A stretch of DNA of 64,000 bases from Streptosporangium lutulentum. GTDB lineage: Bacteria > Actinomycetota > Actinomycetes > Streptosporangiales > Streptosporangiaceae. The notes below the pieces were generated by a model, which was given only the letters and a program-made list of their open reading frames with translations, ran no database searches and was not told where the DNA came from. How positions within the stretch are numbered: position 1 is the first letter of the stretch; each line of letters opens with the position of its first letter. Made by a program: the position numbers and the translations under genes. Below are positions 42,567 to 53,187 of this stretch, in pieces. The DNA lies in the NCBI RefSeq assembly GCF_030811455.1, contig NZ_JAUSQU010000001.1, positions 8,184,001 through 8,248,000 of the forward strand, read 5' to 3'.

Positions 42567-43741
42567 ACCCGATGGATCAGCTGCGGGCGGCGCGCCCGGC
42601 CCACCTCGACACCCCGGTGGACGAGAGCACCCGGGCCGCCGAGCTTTCCCACGCCATGGCGCAGGCCAGGCCGGCGCGGCGCCGGAAGATCTCCCGGCCG
42701 GTGTGGGGCCTGAGCCTGGCCGGCGCGGCGGCGGCCGTCACCGCCGCCGTCGCGGTGACCGTGACCGGTGGAACGGCGCCGACGCAGGGCACCGCGGCCG
42801 GCGGTACGACGCCGTCGCCGAGCGCCCCGTCCGCGACCCGGAGCGGGCAGCCGGTCGTCCGGCTCTCGGCCAAGCAGATTCTTCTCGTCGCGGCCGAGTC
42901 GTCGCTGAAGGCCCGGGAGGACGACAGCGGGGCGTACTGGTACGTCGAGGGGGTGAGCGGCAACGCCAGCCGGGTGGGCACCGCGGTGCGATACACGGTG
43001 CACAGCACGGGCAGCCATCGGCTCTGGGTGGCTCGCTCGCCCAAGGGTGAGAGCTGGTTCGTCGACCAGAACCTGGGGACCAAGCCCGCCCCGGGCGAGG
43101 AGGAGGCCTGGAAGAAGGACGGCTCGCCGGCGAAGTGGACGGTGGAGATGCCGGCCCCCAAGCAGAACGACAAGCAGGGGACCAAACGCCTGGTGATCGA
43201 GGCCAAGGCGGGCAAGCCGTTCGGTAACCCGATCAACCTGGGCGACAAGGTCTTCGACCTGGCCGGGCGGAACGTGTCGGTGGCCGAGCTCCAGGAACTG
43301 CCCACGACCGCGGCGGCGCTGAAGAGGCGTCTGCTGCAGGGTTACGCCGGTCACGGCACGGAGTCGAACGAGAAGCAGGACGCGAACACCTGGCTCTACC
43401 AGGTGACCTCCGGGCTGCTGAGCGAGATGCCGGTGAAGCCCGCCGTCCGGGCCGCGGCCTACCAGGTGCTCGCCGGGATGGACGGGGTGCGGTCGCTGGG
43501 CGAGGTCACCGACGCGCTGGGCCGTAAGGGCCAGGGCATCGCGCGGCCGGAGGCCTGGTCCGACGGCCGGTTCGAGCGGCAGCTCATCGTCGACCCGGAG
43601 ACCGGGGTCCTGCTGACCGACCAGATCGTGGCCGTCCGGGCGACCGGGGCGTACGCCTGGGCGAAGCCCGGCACCGCCATCAACTGGACGTCGACCACCG
43701 AGGCCTCGTGGACCGACAAGGAGCCCGTCAAGCCGGAGTAG
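42563..43741 (+). CDS. CU044_5270-family membrane-anchored partner of the sigma factor
   Basis: A 392-residue protein. A short cytoplasmic N-terminus (MDQLRAARPAHLDTPVDES) precedes one membrane helix (WGLSLAGAAAAVTAAVAVTVTG) and a ~300-residue outer domain (YWYVEGVSGNASRVGTAVRYTVHSTGSHRLWVARSPKGESWF). The CU044_5270 family is typically co-encoded with ECF sigma factors in actinomycetes. The N-terminus may bind sigma, which remains unproven. Confidence 0.85.
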   Translation: MNPMDQLRAARPAHLDTPVDESTRAAELSHAMAQARPARRRKISRPVWGLSLAGAAAAVTAAVAVTVTGGTAPTQGTAAGGTTPSPSAPSATRSGQPVVRLSAKQILLVAAESSLKAREDDSGAYWYVEGVSGNASRVGTAVRYTVHSTGSHRLWVARSPKGESWFVDQNLGTKPAPGEEEAWKKDGSPAKWTVEMPAPKQNDKQGTKRLVIEAKAGKPFGNPINLGDKVFDLAGRNVSVAELQELPTTAAALKRRLLQGYAGHGTESNEKQDANTWLYQVTSGLLSEMPVKPAVRAAAYQVLAGMDGVRSLGEVTDALGRKGQGIARPEAWSDGRFERQLIVDPETGVLLTDQIVAVRATGAYAWAKPGTAINWTSTTEASWTDKEPVKPE

Positions 43742-43754
43742 GCCCGGAGGAGGC

Positions 43755-43784
43755 CCGCCCCGCTGTTTCCCCCCGGCGGGGCGG
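43755..43784. terminator. Bidirectional hairpin between convergent genes
   Basis: CCGCCCCGC pairs perfectly with GCGGGGCGG around 12 nt. Confidence 0.65.
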
Positions 43785-43828
43785 ACCCGGAGACGACCCC
43801 GTGTACCGGCCGCCCGTCCCGCGCCGGG

Positions 43829-44278
43829 TCAGCCGCGGGTGAGATCCATGATCCAGTTGTTCACCCAGGTCTCCCCGCCGTCCGTTGAGAACGCCTGTTC
43901 CCAGCGGGCGGACCCCTCGGTGATACCCGACCAGACGAAACGCACCCGGACCGCCTCGCCCGCATGGGTGTCGTCCCCGTAGAACTCACCACGGCCGTCG
44001 GTGAACCGGCCGACGACCGGCGGGAACAACCGGCCGGTGCGCTTGCTGGACCAGTACAGGGACCACTGCTCGCGCTCGTGGTCGTACAGCCGCAGGGTGA
44101 GCCCGGAGAAGCCCTTCGTCGGAAACTCGATCTCGTCGAAGTTCGCTCCGCCGTCGAAGTGCCGGGAGGCACGGCTGACGGCGGGAAACTCCTCCCACTC
44201 GCTCGTTTCGTCGAGGAAGTCCGTACGCCACCGGTTGGCGACGTTCCAGGTGCCGGTGAGGAAGTCGAAGTCGTTCAC
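43829..44278 (-). CDS. Small heme/lipocalin-like domain protein (DUF1579-like)
   Basis: A 149-residue beta-rich protein: FDFLTGTWNVANRWRTDFLDETSEWEEFP, LRLYDHEREQWSLYWSSKRTGRL, WEQAFSTDGGETWVNNWIMDLTR. The pattern resembles DUF1579 and related beta-barrels that bind small ligands, but the assignment is loose. It overlaps the upstream gene (ATGA) and is under the divergent WYL regulator. Confidence 0.65.
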   Translation of the reverse strand: MNDFDFLTGTWNVANRWRTDFLDETSEWEEFPAVSRASRHFDGGANFDEIEFPTKGFSGLTLRLYDHEREQWSLYWSSKRTGRLFPPVVGRFTDGRGEFYGDDTHAGEAVRVRFVWSGITEGSARWEQAFSTDGGETWVNNWIMDLTRG

Positions 44279-44754
44279 GAGCGGTCTCCCGTGGTGCCCT
44301 CGGGGAGCGAGTCGGCGAGGTAGGCGTCAAGGTCGGGGGAGCCGGGCGCGAGCATGTGCCGTACCCAGGCGTCGCGCTCGTGGAGGATGGGCGGCAGCTC
44401 CCAGACACAGCCGATCAGTGACCGGTCCAGCCGGACGAAGTTCGTCGGGTCGTCGTCCGGGCAGCCCAGCACCGGCTGGCCCGCCGCCGCCCCGCCGAAG
44501 CGCAGGACGTTGTCCCACACCCAGCTGTACGCGTTGAGGTAGGCCCCGTCGTCTCCGCCCCTGTGGAGGACGACGAAGGTGGCCGGCGGCGTGCCGTCCG
44601 GCTCGGGCAGGAGCTCGGGAAGGATCGCGTACGCGGCTTTCTCAACCTCGGGATCGATGCCGGCGGGGTCGGCGGTGACGTGGTAGCGCTTGATGTGTCG
44701 GCCGCTCATCTCGATCGGGGACGGCACCCGCAGCAGTTTCTCGGTGAAAGCCAT
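44275..44754 (-). CDS. Hypothetical protein, WYL-controlled
   Basis: A 159-residue soluble protein starting MAFTEKLLRVPSPIEMSGRHIKRYHV. Landmarks are EVEKAAYAILPELLP, TFVVLHRGGDDGAYLNAYSWVWDNVL and CVWELPPILHERDAWVRHML. I do not recognise the family with certainty; the last motifs recall proteins often annotated only as hypothetical beside YafY-type regulators. First gene of a two-gene operon. Confidence 0.75.
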   Translation of the reverse strand: MAFTEKLLRVPSPIEMSGRHIKRYHVTADPAGIDPEVEKAAYAILPELLPEPDGTPPATFVVLHRGGDDGAYLNAYSWVWDNVLRFGGAAAGQPVLGCPDDDPTNFVRLDRSLIGCVWELPPILHERDAWVRHMLAPGSPDLDAYLADSLPEGTTGDRS

Positions 44755-44775
44755 GACTGGACCGTAGGGCCGCTC

Positions 44776-44796
44776 CACTGACATCTTGTGTCAGTG
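44776..44796. promoter_or_regulatory. Operator between the WYL regulator and its operon
   Basis: CACTGACA and TGTCAGTG form a perfect 8-bp inverted repeat around TCTTG. It overlaps both candidate start codons of the regulator (44788, 44794), consistent with autoregulation of a leaderless gene. Confidence 0.75.
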
Positions 44797-45759
44797 AAGT
44801 CCAGCCGGCTCCTGTCGATCCTGCTGCTGCTCCAGACCAGGGGCCGGATGACCGCCGCCCAGCTCGCAGGGGAGCTGGAGGTGTCGGTACGGACCGTCTA
44901 CCGCGACATCGAGTCGCTGCACGGGGCGGGTGTGCCGCTCTACGGGGACGCCGGGCACTCGGGCGGTTACCGGTTGCTCGCCGGCTACCGCACCCGCCTC
45001 ACCGGGCTGAACGCCGGCGAGGCGGAGGCGCTCTTCCTCTCCGGGATCCCGGGGCCCGCCGCCGAACTCGGGCTCGGCCCGGCCCTCGCGACCGCCCAGC
45101 TCAAGCTGCGCGCGGCGCTCCCGCCCGAACTGCGCACGCAGGCCGACCGGATGCGGTCCCGCTTCCACCTCGACGCGCCCGGCTGGTACGCGGAGGACGA
45201 CGACATCCCGTATCTTCCGCGGGTCGCCGACGCGGTGTGGCACAGCCGGGTGCTCGACGTCCGCTACCGCCGCTGGAAGGAGCCGACCGACGTCGACCGG
45301 CGGCTGGAACCGTACGGCCTGGTGCTCAAGGCGGGTCGCTGGTACCTCGTCGCGGGGCCGGGGCCGCGTACGTACCGGGTCGACCAGATCCTGGAACTCG
45401 CCGTGCGGGACGAGGAGTTCCAGCCTCCCGAGGACTTCGACCTGGCCGGTTACTGGCAGCGCCATCAGGCGAACTTCCACGCCCACCTGTACCGGGGCGA
45501 GGCGGTCGTCCGCCTCTCGCCCCGGGCGGCGTCCCGTCTCACCGGAACGGTCGCCCGAGCCCTGACCGGCACCGGAACCGTCGAACCCGACGGCTGGATT
45601 CGCGCGGTGCTCCCCATCGAGTCGCTCGACCACGCCCACGGGGCGTTCCTCGCCATGGGCGCGGACGTCGAGGTCCTCGAACCACCGGAGCTGCGGGCGC
45701 GCCTCGCCGAGACCTCCCGCGCCCTGGCGGCCCGCTACGCCTCCGCCTGCCGGCCCTGA
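44788..45759 (+). CDS. HTH-WYL (YafY/DeoR-like) transcriptional regulator
   Basis: A 323-residue regulator. The HTH is in MTAAQLAGELEVSVRTVYRDIESLHGAGVPLYGD. The WYL domain contains RVLDVRYRRWKEPTDVDRRLEPYGLVLKAGRWYLVAGPGPRTYRVDQIL. The GTG at 44788 and a GTG two codons later both lie in the operator, and neither has a Shine-Dalgarno sequence. WYL domains sense ligands such as nucleotides. It is divergent from the two small genes at 43.8-44.8 kb. Confidence 0.9.
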   Translation: MSVKSSRLLSILLLLQTRGRMTAAQLAGELEVSVRTVYRDIESLHGAGVPLYGDAGHSGGYRLLAGYRTRLTGLNAGEAEALFLSGIPGPAAELGLGPALATAQLKLRAALPPELRTQADRMRSRFHLDAPGWYAEDDDIPYLPRVADAVWHSRVLDVRYRRWKEPTDVDRRLEPYGLVLKAGRWYLVAGPGPRTYRVDQILELAVRDEEFQPPEDFDLAGYWQRHQANFHAHLYRGEAVVRLSPRAASRLTGTVARALTGTGTVEPDGWIRAVLPIESLDHAHGAFLAMGADVEVLEPPELRARLAETSRALAARYASACRP

Positions 45760-46073
45760 GGCACGGGTGCGAACCGTGACGACCACCGCGGGGCGGTCGT
45801 GTCGTCCGGGGCCGAGATGAGGGCGAGCGGTGAGCCCGCTTGGCGGAGATAAATCTTTTTGTCGTATTTAAATTCATGAAATACGGCGATGAGCTGCCAG
45901 AAGATCCGATGGCAGGATTCGACCGCCGATTTGGGTTGCATGGGTCTTCTGGAAGCGGGAAGTCTTCCCCGCGCCCCTCGACGGAGGATCACCGCCGGGC
46001 AGTGGTTCTCGGTCTCGACGGGGCAGGCGGAAACGCTTCTTCACTGTCCCCCGTTCGTTCCGGATCAAGCCCG
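45760..46073. other. Promoter region of the Pro/Thr-rich exported protein
   Basis: No gene. An inverted repeat CGTATTT...AAATACG (45863-45885) lies in a markedly AT-rich patch around 45845-45890. Confidence 0.4.
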
Positions 46074-46964
46074 ATGGAGAACATGGTGACGCCAGCAAAC
46101 TCTGATAAGCCAACCGAAGTGTTGTCGAGCGGACCACGCCGGCACGTCCCACGCTCACTTGCCCTCGCCGCCGCCACCGTCGTGCTGGTGGGCTCCGGCG
46201 GGGTGTCCTCTGCGTACGCGGCGTCGCCGGCGCCCACCCCGACGGGGCCGGAGACGCCGGTTCCCAGCGTGACGGTGACCGAGACGCCCACCGAGACGCC
46301 CACCGGGACTCCCGACCCGACCCTGACTCCCGACCCGACGCTCACCCCGACCCCGACTCCCACCGCCACCACGGCGCCCCGCGTCCCCCCGCTGGCGTTC
46401 CCCGGCACGATGCACGGCGAGTTCGTCCTGCCGGCGAGGGACGGCTGCGGCTTCACGGTGTTCGCCCAGACCGGTGAGGCGACCGTTCTGTCGCAGGACT
46501 CGATCACGGTGAGAAGCCAGGACGGCTTCGAGAAGGTCTACACGATCAACGACTCCACCCGGTCCGTCACGGGCCGGCGGGGCAACGAGGTCAGGCAGGG
46601 CGACTGGGTCTCGGTGACCGCCACGACCGTGGGCGAGACGGCGACGGTCGCCTATGTCTTCGACCTGTCGCGGCCCAACAAGAGCTTCTGGCGTGGCGAC
46701 AGCTGGTGGTCCTCCAAGCAGTGGCGGTCGGGTAACAGGTGGCGCACTCCCACCCCCTGCCCCACACCGACCGTCCCGACGACGCCCCCGGAGACCCCTC
46801 CGCCCACGGACCTGCCGACGACGCCTCCGGACCTGCCGACGACTCCTCCGGAGACGCCGGTGCCCACGGAGACCCCCGTGCCCACGGAAACCCCCGTGCC
46901 CACGGTGACCCCGACTCCCACGGTGACCCCGACGACGCCCGTCGCGGGACCGACCCCGGAGTGA
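46074..46964 (+). CDS. Exported Pro/Thr-rich protein with a small beta domain
   Basis: A 296-residue protein (ATG 46074; ATG 46083 also possible). The signal peptide (RRHVPRSLALAAATVVLVGSGGVSSAYA) is followed by a Thr/Pro spacer, a ~70-residue beta domain (GEATVLSQDSITVRSQDGFEKVYTINDSTR, EVRQGDWVSVTATTVGETA) like DUF5666, and a second low-complexity tail of repeats such as PVPTETPVPTETPVPT. The spacers suggest wall-spanning or glycosylated stalks. No sorting signal is seen. Confidence 0.75.
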   Translation: MENMVTPANSDKPTEVLSSGPRRHVPRSLALAAATVVLVGSGGVSSAYAASPAPTPTGPETPVPSVTVTETPTETPTGTPDPTLTPDPTLTPTPTPTATTAPRVPPLAFPGTMHGEFVLPARDGCGFTVFAQTGEATVLSQDSITVRSQDGFEKVYTINDSTRSVTGRRGNEVRQGDWVSVTATTVGETATVAYVFDLSRPNKSFWRGDSWWSSKQWRSGNRWRTPTPCPTPTVPTTPPETPPPTDLPTTPPDLPTTPPETPVPTETPVPTETPVPTVTPTPTVTPTTPVAGPTPE

Positions 46965-47024
46965 CGGGCACCGTGCCCCTTCCGGTTCCGTCTCCCTGAG
47001 TCCATCCCTTCGAGCGCTTTCACG

Positions 47025-47058
47025 ACGGCCGCGGCACGGCTTCTCCCGCCGCGGCCGT
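47025..47058. terminator. Bidirectional hairpin between convergent genes
   Basis: ACGGCCGCGG pairs perfectly with CCGCGGCCGT around a 14-nt loop. Confidence 0.6.
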
Positions 47059-47113
47059 TCGCGTCGGGACGGCGAGCCCCACCGGAGACCGTCCCCACCG
47101 GACCGGGTGAAGG

Positions 47114-47695
47114 TCACCGCCTGGTGCTGAAGACGATCTCGACCCGCCGGTTCTTCGCCCGGTTCTCCTCGATCGGCCGCCCCTTGACGATGTTGGGCAG
47201 CTTGGGTCGTCGCTCGCCGTGGCCACGGGCCTGGAAGGTCACGTCCGGCAGCCCCTTCTGGAGGGCCTGCCGTACGGCCTGCGCCCGCTTGAGCGACAGC
47301 GCGTCGTTGTAGGCGCTGCCGCCCTGGTCGTCGGTGTGTCCCTCGACCCTGACCACTCCGCCCGCGGACTCGGCCCGGATCTTCGCGGTGACCCGCCGCA
47401 GTCGCTGCAGCGCCTGCGGCGTCAGCACGGCCTTGTCCAGCGCGAACAGCACGTCGCTGGTGAGTCCCACGACGACCTCGTCGCCCCTCTCGGACTCGCT
47501 CTCCGCGCCGTCCATGGACTCGGTCTCGGGGACGATGTCCTCAACGGGGAACACCAGGTCCTCGACGATGAAGGTCGAGCCGGCCGGCGGGGCGTCGGGC
47601 GGGACCGTGGGATCGGCCCAGGCGGCCGAGCCGGACCCGGCCGTCAGGGCTATCGCGAGCAGGACCGTCGCGATTCGCTCAGGAGATCGGGACAT
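47114..47695 (-). CDS. Exported OmpA-C-domain protein
   Basis: A 193-residue protein. The signal peptide is IATVLLAIALTAGSGSAAWA. The OmpA peptidoglycan-binding domain occupies the C-terminal half: VLFALDKAVLTPQALQRLRRVTAKIR, VVRVEGHTDDQGGSAYNDALSLKRAQAV, ARGHGERRP and ENRAKNRRVEIVF. It should bind the cell wall from outside the membrane. It overlaps the upstream lipoprotein gene by 17 nt, so the two probably work together at the envelope. Confidence 0.9.
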   Translation of the reverse strand: MSRSPERIATVLLAIALTAGSGSAAWADPTVPPDAPPAGSTFIVEDLVFPVEDIVPETESMDGAESESERGDEVVVGLTSDVLFALDKAVLTPQALQRLRRVTAKIRAESAGGVVRVEGHTDDQGGSAYNDALSLKRAQAVRQALQKGLPDVTFQARGHGERRPKLPNIVKGRPIEENRAKNRRVEIVFSTRR

Positions 47696-48314
47696 CGGTG
47701 AACACTCCCAGGTCGGGGAACTCGATGTTGACCTTCGTGACGTCGGCGGGCGGCGCGCCGTAGACCGCGTACAGCTCAAGCGAGCTGCCGCCCTTGATGG
47801 TCTCGTTGGACGGGCTGCACACGCACTCGGCGTCTTCGCCGGTGCCGTTGCGGGCGACGAGGTAGCGCTTGCCGTTGACCGGGTCGATGAGCTTGACACC
47901 CGAAACGGTGAAGTCCAGGGTCGCGCTGCTCAGGCGAGAGCCCACGTACCAGCTCTCGTTGCGCTCGTCGAGGTTGGCGATGGTCCAGGTCAGCGTGGCG
48001 ATCTTGCCCTGCCGCCTGAGGCCGGTGATGTCGACGCGCAGGTTGCTTCCGCCGTGTGCGACCTTGCGGCTGGCGATCGCCCTGAGTTCCTCGGCGGGGG
48101 CGGTCTGCGGGTCCGCGGCCGGAGCCGTGGCCGTGGCCGGCGCGTCCTCCGCCGGAGCCGTGGCCGGCTCCTTCTCCGCCTGCTCCTCGGAGGCCGTGCG
48201 CTGCTGGGAGACGGCCTGCTTCTCCTCGCCGCCGCCGCCCAGCGGGCCTGGCAGCACCCCGCAGCCTGCCAGGACGGCCGTCGCCGCGACCATGACAAGG
48301 ATCTTGATTCGCAT
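47679..48314 (-). CDS. Lipoprotein paired with the OmpA-domain protein
   Basis: A 211-residue lipoprotein. The signal MRIKILVMVAATAVLAGCG has a lipobox (LAGC, Cys18). A long Glu/Ala/Pro/Thr-rich spacer follows, then a beta domain (LRVDITGLRRQGKIATLTWTIANLDERNESWYVGS, ... CVCSPSNETIKGGSSLELYAVYG). The domain is immunoglobulin-like and unassigned. The OmpA-domain gene starts inside its 3' end. Confidence 0.85.
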   Translation of the reverse strand: MRIKILVMVAATAVLAGCGVLPGPLGGGGEEKQAVSQQRTASEEQAEKEPATAPAEDAPATATAPAADPQTAPAEELRAIASRKVAHGGSNLRVDITGLRRQGKIATLTWTIANLDERNESWYVGSRLSSATLDFTVSGVKLIDPVNGKRYLVARNGTGEDAECVCSPSNETIKGGSSLELYAVYGAPPADVTKVNIEFPDLGVFTDVPIS

Positions 48315-48499
48315 GCTTGTCGTACCTCGTGTCCTCGGTTGGCGTTGAAGACGATCCCGGCGCGCCGGCACCCGGCGCCGTTCTCCTCGACAGGACCGCC
48401 GCGGCGTGATCCCTGCTCGCATCCCGTCGCACCCCTGTCTGTCGCGGACCGTGTCGAGCTCGACCGTAGGCGGGTCACCTTCAGGATCCGCATAGTGCG

Positions 48500-51310
48500 C
48501 TATACGCGCAGACCGCGGCGCCTTCGCGCCTCGCCGGCGAGGTCCTCGGCCCTGGCGAGGCCCTGCCTGTCACCGAGAACGCTGAACTCTCCCATAGCGC
48601 GCGTTACGGCATCAACCGCCTTGTCTATCTCGTCAAGGTCCAAAAAGGCCGCAGCCAGGGTCAGCAGCGCCTGCGCGGCACCCCTGCGGTCCGCATGCTC
48701 GCGGAACGTCCCGAGCGCCTGCTCCGCGGCCCCTCTGGCGGCGTCGGGCCGGCCCTCCGCCATGGCCACCCCGGCCAGGACCACCAGTCCCTCGGCCTCG
48801 GGCAGCCGATCTCCCAGCCGTCTGACCAGGCCGAGACCGTGTTCGGCTCGCCTGCGGGCCTCGGAAGGCCGCCGCTGGTCCAGGTGGAGCCCGGCGAGGT
48901 CGAGCGAGACGGCCGCCTCGCCGCGCGGATCGCCCAGCTCGCGGTAGGTCTCCAGGCTCCTGACCAGTAGGTCCTCGGCGCGCCGTACCCTGCCGAGGGC
49001 GCGCATCGCGTCAGCCCTGCCGCGCTGGTCGCCCGCCGCGGAGAACGCGGTCAGGCAGGCCACGAAACAGGCCTCCGCCTCCGGCGACCGTCCCTGGGCG
49101 AGGTGGACCAGGCCGAGGCGGTGCCGGATGCGGGCCACCTCGCTCGCCTCCGCCAGCGGAAGCGCCAGTCGAAGGGCTTCGGCCGCCTCCGTCAGGCGGC
49201 CCTCCACGCGGTGCAGATCGGCCAGGGACCGCAGCAGCAGCGCCTCGCCGTGGCGGTGGCCCGTGCGCCGCGCGGACCGCAGGCCGAGCTCCACGGTCTG
49301 GCGCCAGTCCTCGCGGTGCGCGCCGAGGTCGAGGAAAGGCGTCAGGTAGAAGGCCAGCCGCCAGGCCGCCTCGTCCAGGCCGCTCCGCTGGAAGTCGGCG
49401 ACGGTCGCGACCAGGAACCCCCGCTCGGCGGCCAGCCAGCGGGCCGACTCCCTCAGCTGCGTGGTCTCCAGGGCGATGGCCTGCTCCGCCGTACGGGCCA
49501 AGGTCTGGCCCGAGCCCGGCTCGGAGGGCAGGAGCAGCGCCCTGGCCCGCCGGGTACGGTCGAGGATCTCGCGGGAGGCGGCGGCGAGGACCCGGGCGGG
49601 AGGCCCCTCCTCCGCGGTCAGGCGCTCGGCGGCGTAGAGCCTGGTCAGGTCGTGCCAGCCGTACCTCTCCTGACCGCTCGGGTCGAGCCCGTGCGCCTGC
49701 AGCAGGCCCGCCTCGGTCAGCGCCTCCAGCAGCGGATCGGCGGGTGCGCCCAGGACGGCGGAGGCCGCCCACGGGGCGAAGCCGGGTGTGGACAGCGCGC
49801 TGAGGCGGCGCAGCAGCAGACGTTCCCGATCCGAGAGCGCGCGGTAGCCGAGCGCCAGGCTGCTCCGCACGGTCAGATCTCCCGTGCTGAGCTCGTCGAG
49901 CCGGCCGCGCTCGTCCTCAAGGCGTCCCGCCAGGTGCTCCAGTGTCCAGCTCGGCCGCCGCGCCAGCCGGGACCCCGCGATCCTGAGCGCCAGCGGCAGC
50001 CCGCCGCACAGCACCGCGATCCGCATGGCCGCCCGCGGCTCGGCCCGCACGCGCCGCTCGCCCACCACCCTGGACAGCATCGCCACGGACTCGCCGGGAT
50101 CGAACACGTCGAGCTCGAAGGCGCGCGCCGCCTCCAGACCCGCCAGCGGCGAGCGGCTGGTCACCAGGGTCATGCAACCGGGCCCGGTGGGCAGCAGCGA
50201 GCGGACCTGGGCCTCGTCCGCCGCGTCGTCCAGCACCACCAGCAGCCGTCGCCCGCTCACCATGCTGCGGTAGAGGCGGATCCGCTCGGCCAGGTCGGCG
50301 GGCACGGCTCCCTCCGGGCACCCGAGCGAGCGCAGCAGGTCCTCTAGCATCGCGCCCGGCGTCCTGGCTCTCAGCGAGGCGTAGAGCCGCCCGTCGGGAA
50401 AGTCGAGCGCGGTGGCCGCGTGGATCGCCACCGCGGACTTGCCCGACCCCGCCGGGCCGTGCAGCACCAGATGGACGGGCGCGGTCCCGGCCGGGGGCAC
50501 GGACCGGCGGATCCAGTCCAGCACGCGCTCGCGCCCGGTGAAGTCGGCGACATCGGGCGGCGTCTCGTTCGGCACGGCCCGCGCGGGGGAGCCGCCCGCC
50601 AGCACACGCTCGTGCGCCTCCCGCAGCTCGGTGCCGGGTTCGAGCCCGAGCTCGTCGACCAGCAGCCGTCTCGCCTCCTGGTAGGCGCTCAGTGCCTCCG
50701 ACCTGCGCCCCGCCTGGTCGAGCGCCAGCATGAGCTGCCCCCATGCCCGCTCCCGCAGGGGGTGCGCCGTCACGAGCGCGCGCATCTCACCCACGACCTC
50801 CGCGCCACGGCCGAGCGTCAGGTCCAGCGCGACGCATTCCTCGATCGCGGTCAGCCGCAGCTCCTCCAGCGGTACGGCATGCGCCCGCCGTAGCTCGCCC
50901 GAGTCGATGCCGTCCAGCGCGGGCCCCCGCCAGAGCGCCAGGGCGGCACGCAGGTCGTCGGCCGCTTCGGCGGTCCTGCCGGCGTCCCTGGTCCGCCTGC
51001 CCGCGGTCACCAGGCGCTCGAACCTGTGCGCGTCCACCAGGTCGGGATCGACGTCGAGGAGATAGCCGCCGGGTACGGTGCGGATCCCGTCCACCACCTT
51101 GCGCAGCGCGCTCACGTATACCCGCAGCACCGCATCGGCCGAGGTGGGCGGCCGGTCGCCCCACACCTCGGCGATGAGCCGGTCGACGGTCAGCGGCCGT
51201 CCCGGCCGCAGCAGCAGCGCGGTCAGCAACGCGCGGTGCTTGGCGGGGCCGGGCGTCAGGTCACGCTCGCCCTCAAGGACCCGCAACGGTCCCAGCACGC
51301 CGAACCGCAC
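48500..51310 (-). CDS. AfsR-like SARP transcriptional regulator (BTAD, NB-ARC, TPR)
   Basis: A 936-residue regulator. An OmpR-type winged helix opens it (LGPLRVLEGERDLTPGPAKHRALLTALLLRPGRPLTVDRLIAEVWGD), followed by a BTAD (~95-240), an NB-ARC ATPase with Walker A GPAGSGKS and LLVVLDDAADEAQ, and C-terminal TPR repeats. This is the architecture of AfsR, which activates secondary metabolism after phosphorylation by AfsK-type kinases. GTG 51310 lies 3 bp after the stop of a Ser/Thr kinase gene, a plausible kinase-substrate pair. Confidence 0.93.
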   Translation of the reverse strand: MRFGVLGPLRVLEGERDLTPGPAKHRALLTALLLRPGRPLTVDRLIAEVWGDRPPTSADAVLRVYVSALRKVVDGIRTVPGGYLLDVDPDLVDAHRFERLVTAGRRTRDAGRTAEAADDLRAALALWRGPALDGIDSGELRRAHAVPLEELRLTAIEECVALDLTLGRGAEVVGEMRALVTAHPLRERAWGQLMLALDQAGRRSEALSAYQEARRLLVDELGLEPGTELREAHERVLAGGSPARAVPNETPPDVADFTGRERVLDWIRRSVPPAGTAPVHLVLHGPAGSGKSAVAIHAATALDFPDGRLYASLRARTPGAMLEDLLRSLGCPEGAVPADLAERIRLYRSMVSGRRLLVVLDDAADEAQVRSLLPTGPGCMTLVTSRSPLAGLEAARAFELDVFDPGESVAMLSRVVGERRVRAEPRAAMRIAVLCGGLPLALRIAGSRLARRPSWTLEHLAGRLEDERGRLDELSTGDLTVRSSLALGYRALSDRERLLLRRLSALSTPGFAPWAASAVLGAPADPLLEALTEAGLLQAHGLDPSGQERYGWHDLTRLYAAERLTAEEGPPARVLAAASREILDRTRRARALLLPSEPGSGQTLARTAEQAIALETTQLRESARWLAAERGFLVATVADFQRSGLDEAAWRLAFYLTPFLDLGAHREDWRQTVELGLRSARRTGHRHGEALLLRSLADLHRVEGRLTEAAEALRLALPLAEASEVARIRHRLGLVHLAQGRSPEAEACFVACLTAFSAAGDQRGRADAMRALGRVRRAEDLLVRSLETYRELGDPRGEAAVSLDLAGLHLDQRRPSEARRRAEHGLGLVRRLGDRLPEAEGLVVLAGVAMAEGRPDAARGAAEQALGTFREHADRRGAAQALLTLAAAFLDLDEIDKAVDAVTRAMGEFSVLGDRQGLARAEDLAGEARRRRGLRV

Positions 51311-51313
51311 CGC

Positions 51314-52963
<1,650 letters not shown>

Positions 52964-53026
52964 TAAAGTCACCTTACGGTTGAACGTTCGATTCGGGGAC
53001 AGATGCCTCGATCTCATCACCGCTCA

Positions 53027-53054
53027 CCGCTCACTGCCCGCCGCTCACTGCCCG
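53027..53054. repeat. Tandem 14-bp direct repeat
   Basis: CCGCTCACTGCCCG occurs twice in direct succession upstream of the kinase gene, with a partial third copy after it. Confidence 0.75.
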
Positions 53055-53187
53055 CCGCTCACCGGGCCGCCGGGTGTTCAAGGGGTTCGCCGGGAGGCCC
53101 TCCGAGGCCGGCGCGTTCGAGCCGCGGGCGGGGAGAGGCCCGGTCCGTCGTCCGTGCGGGAGGCCGACGAGACGGGGCGGGCGCCGT

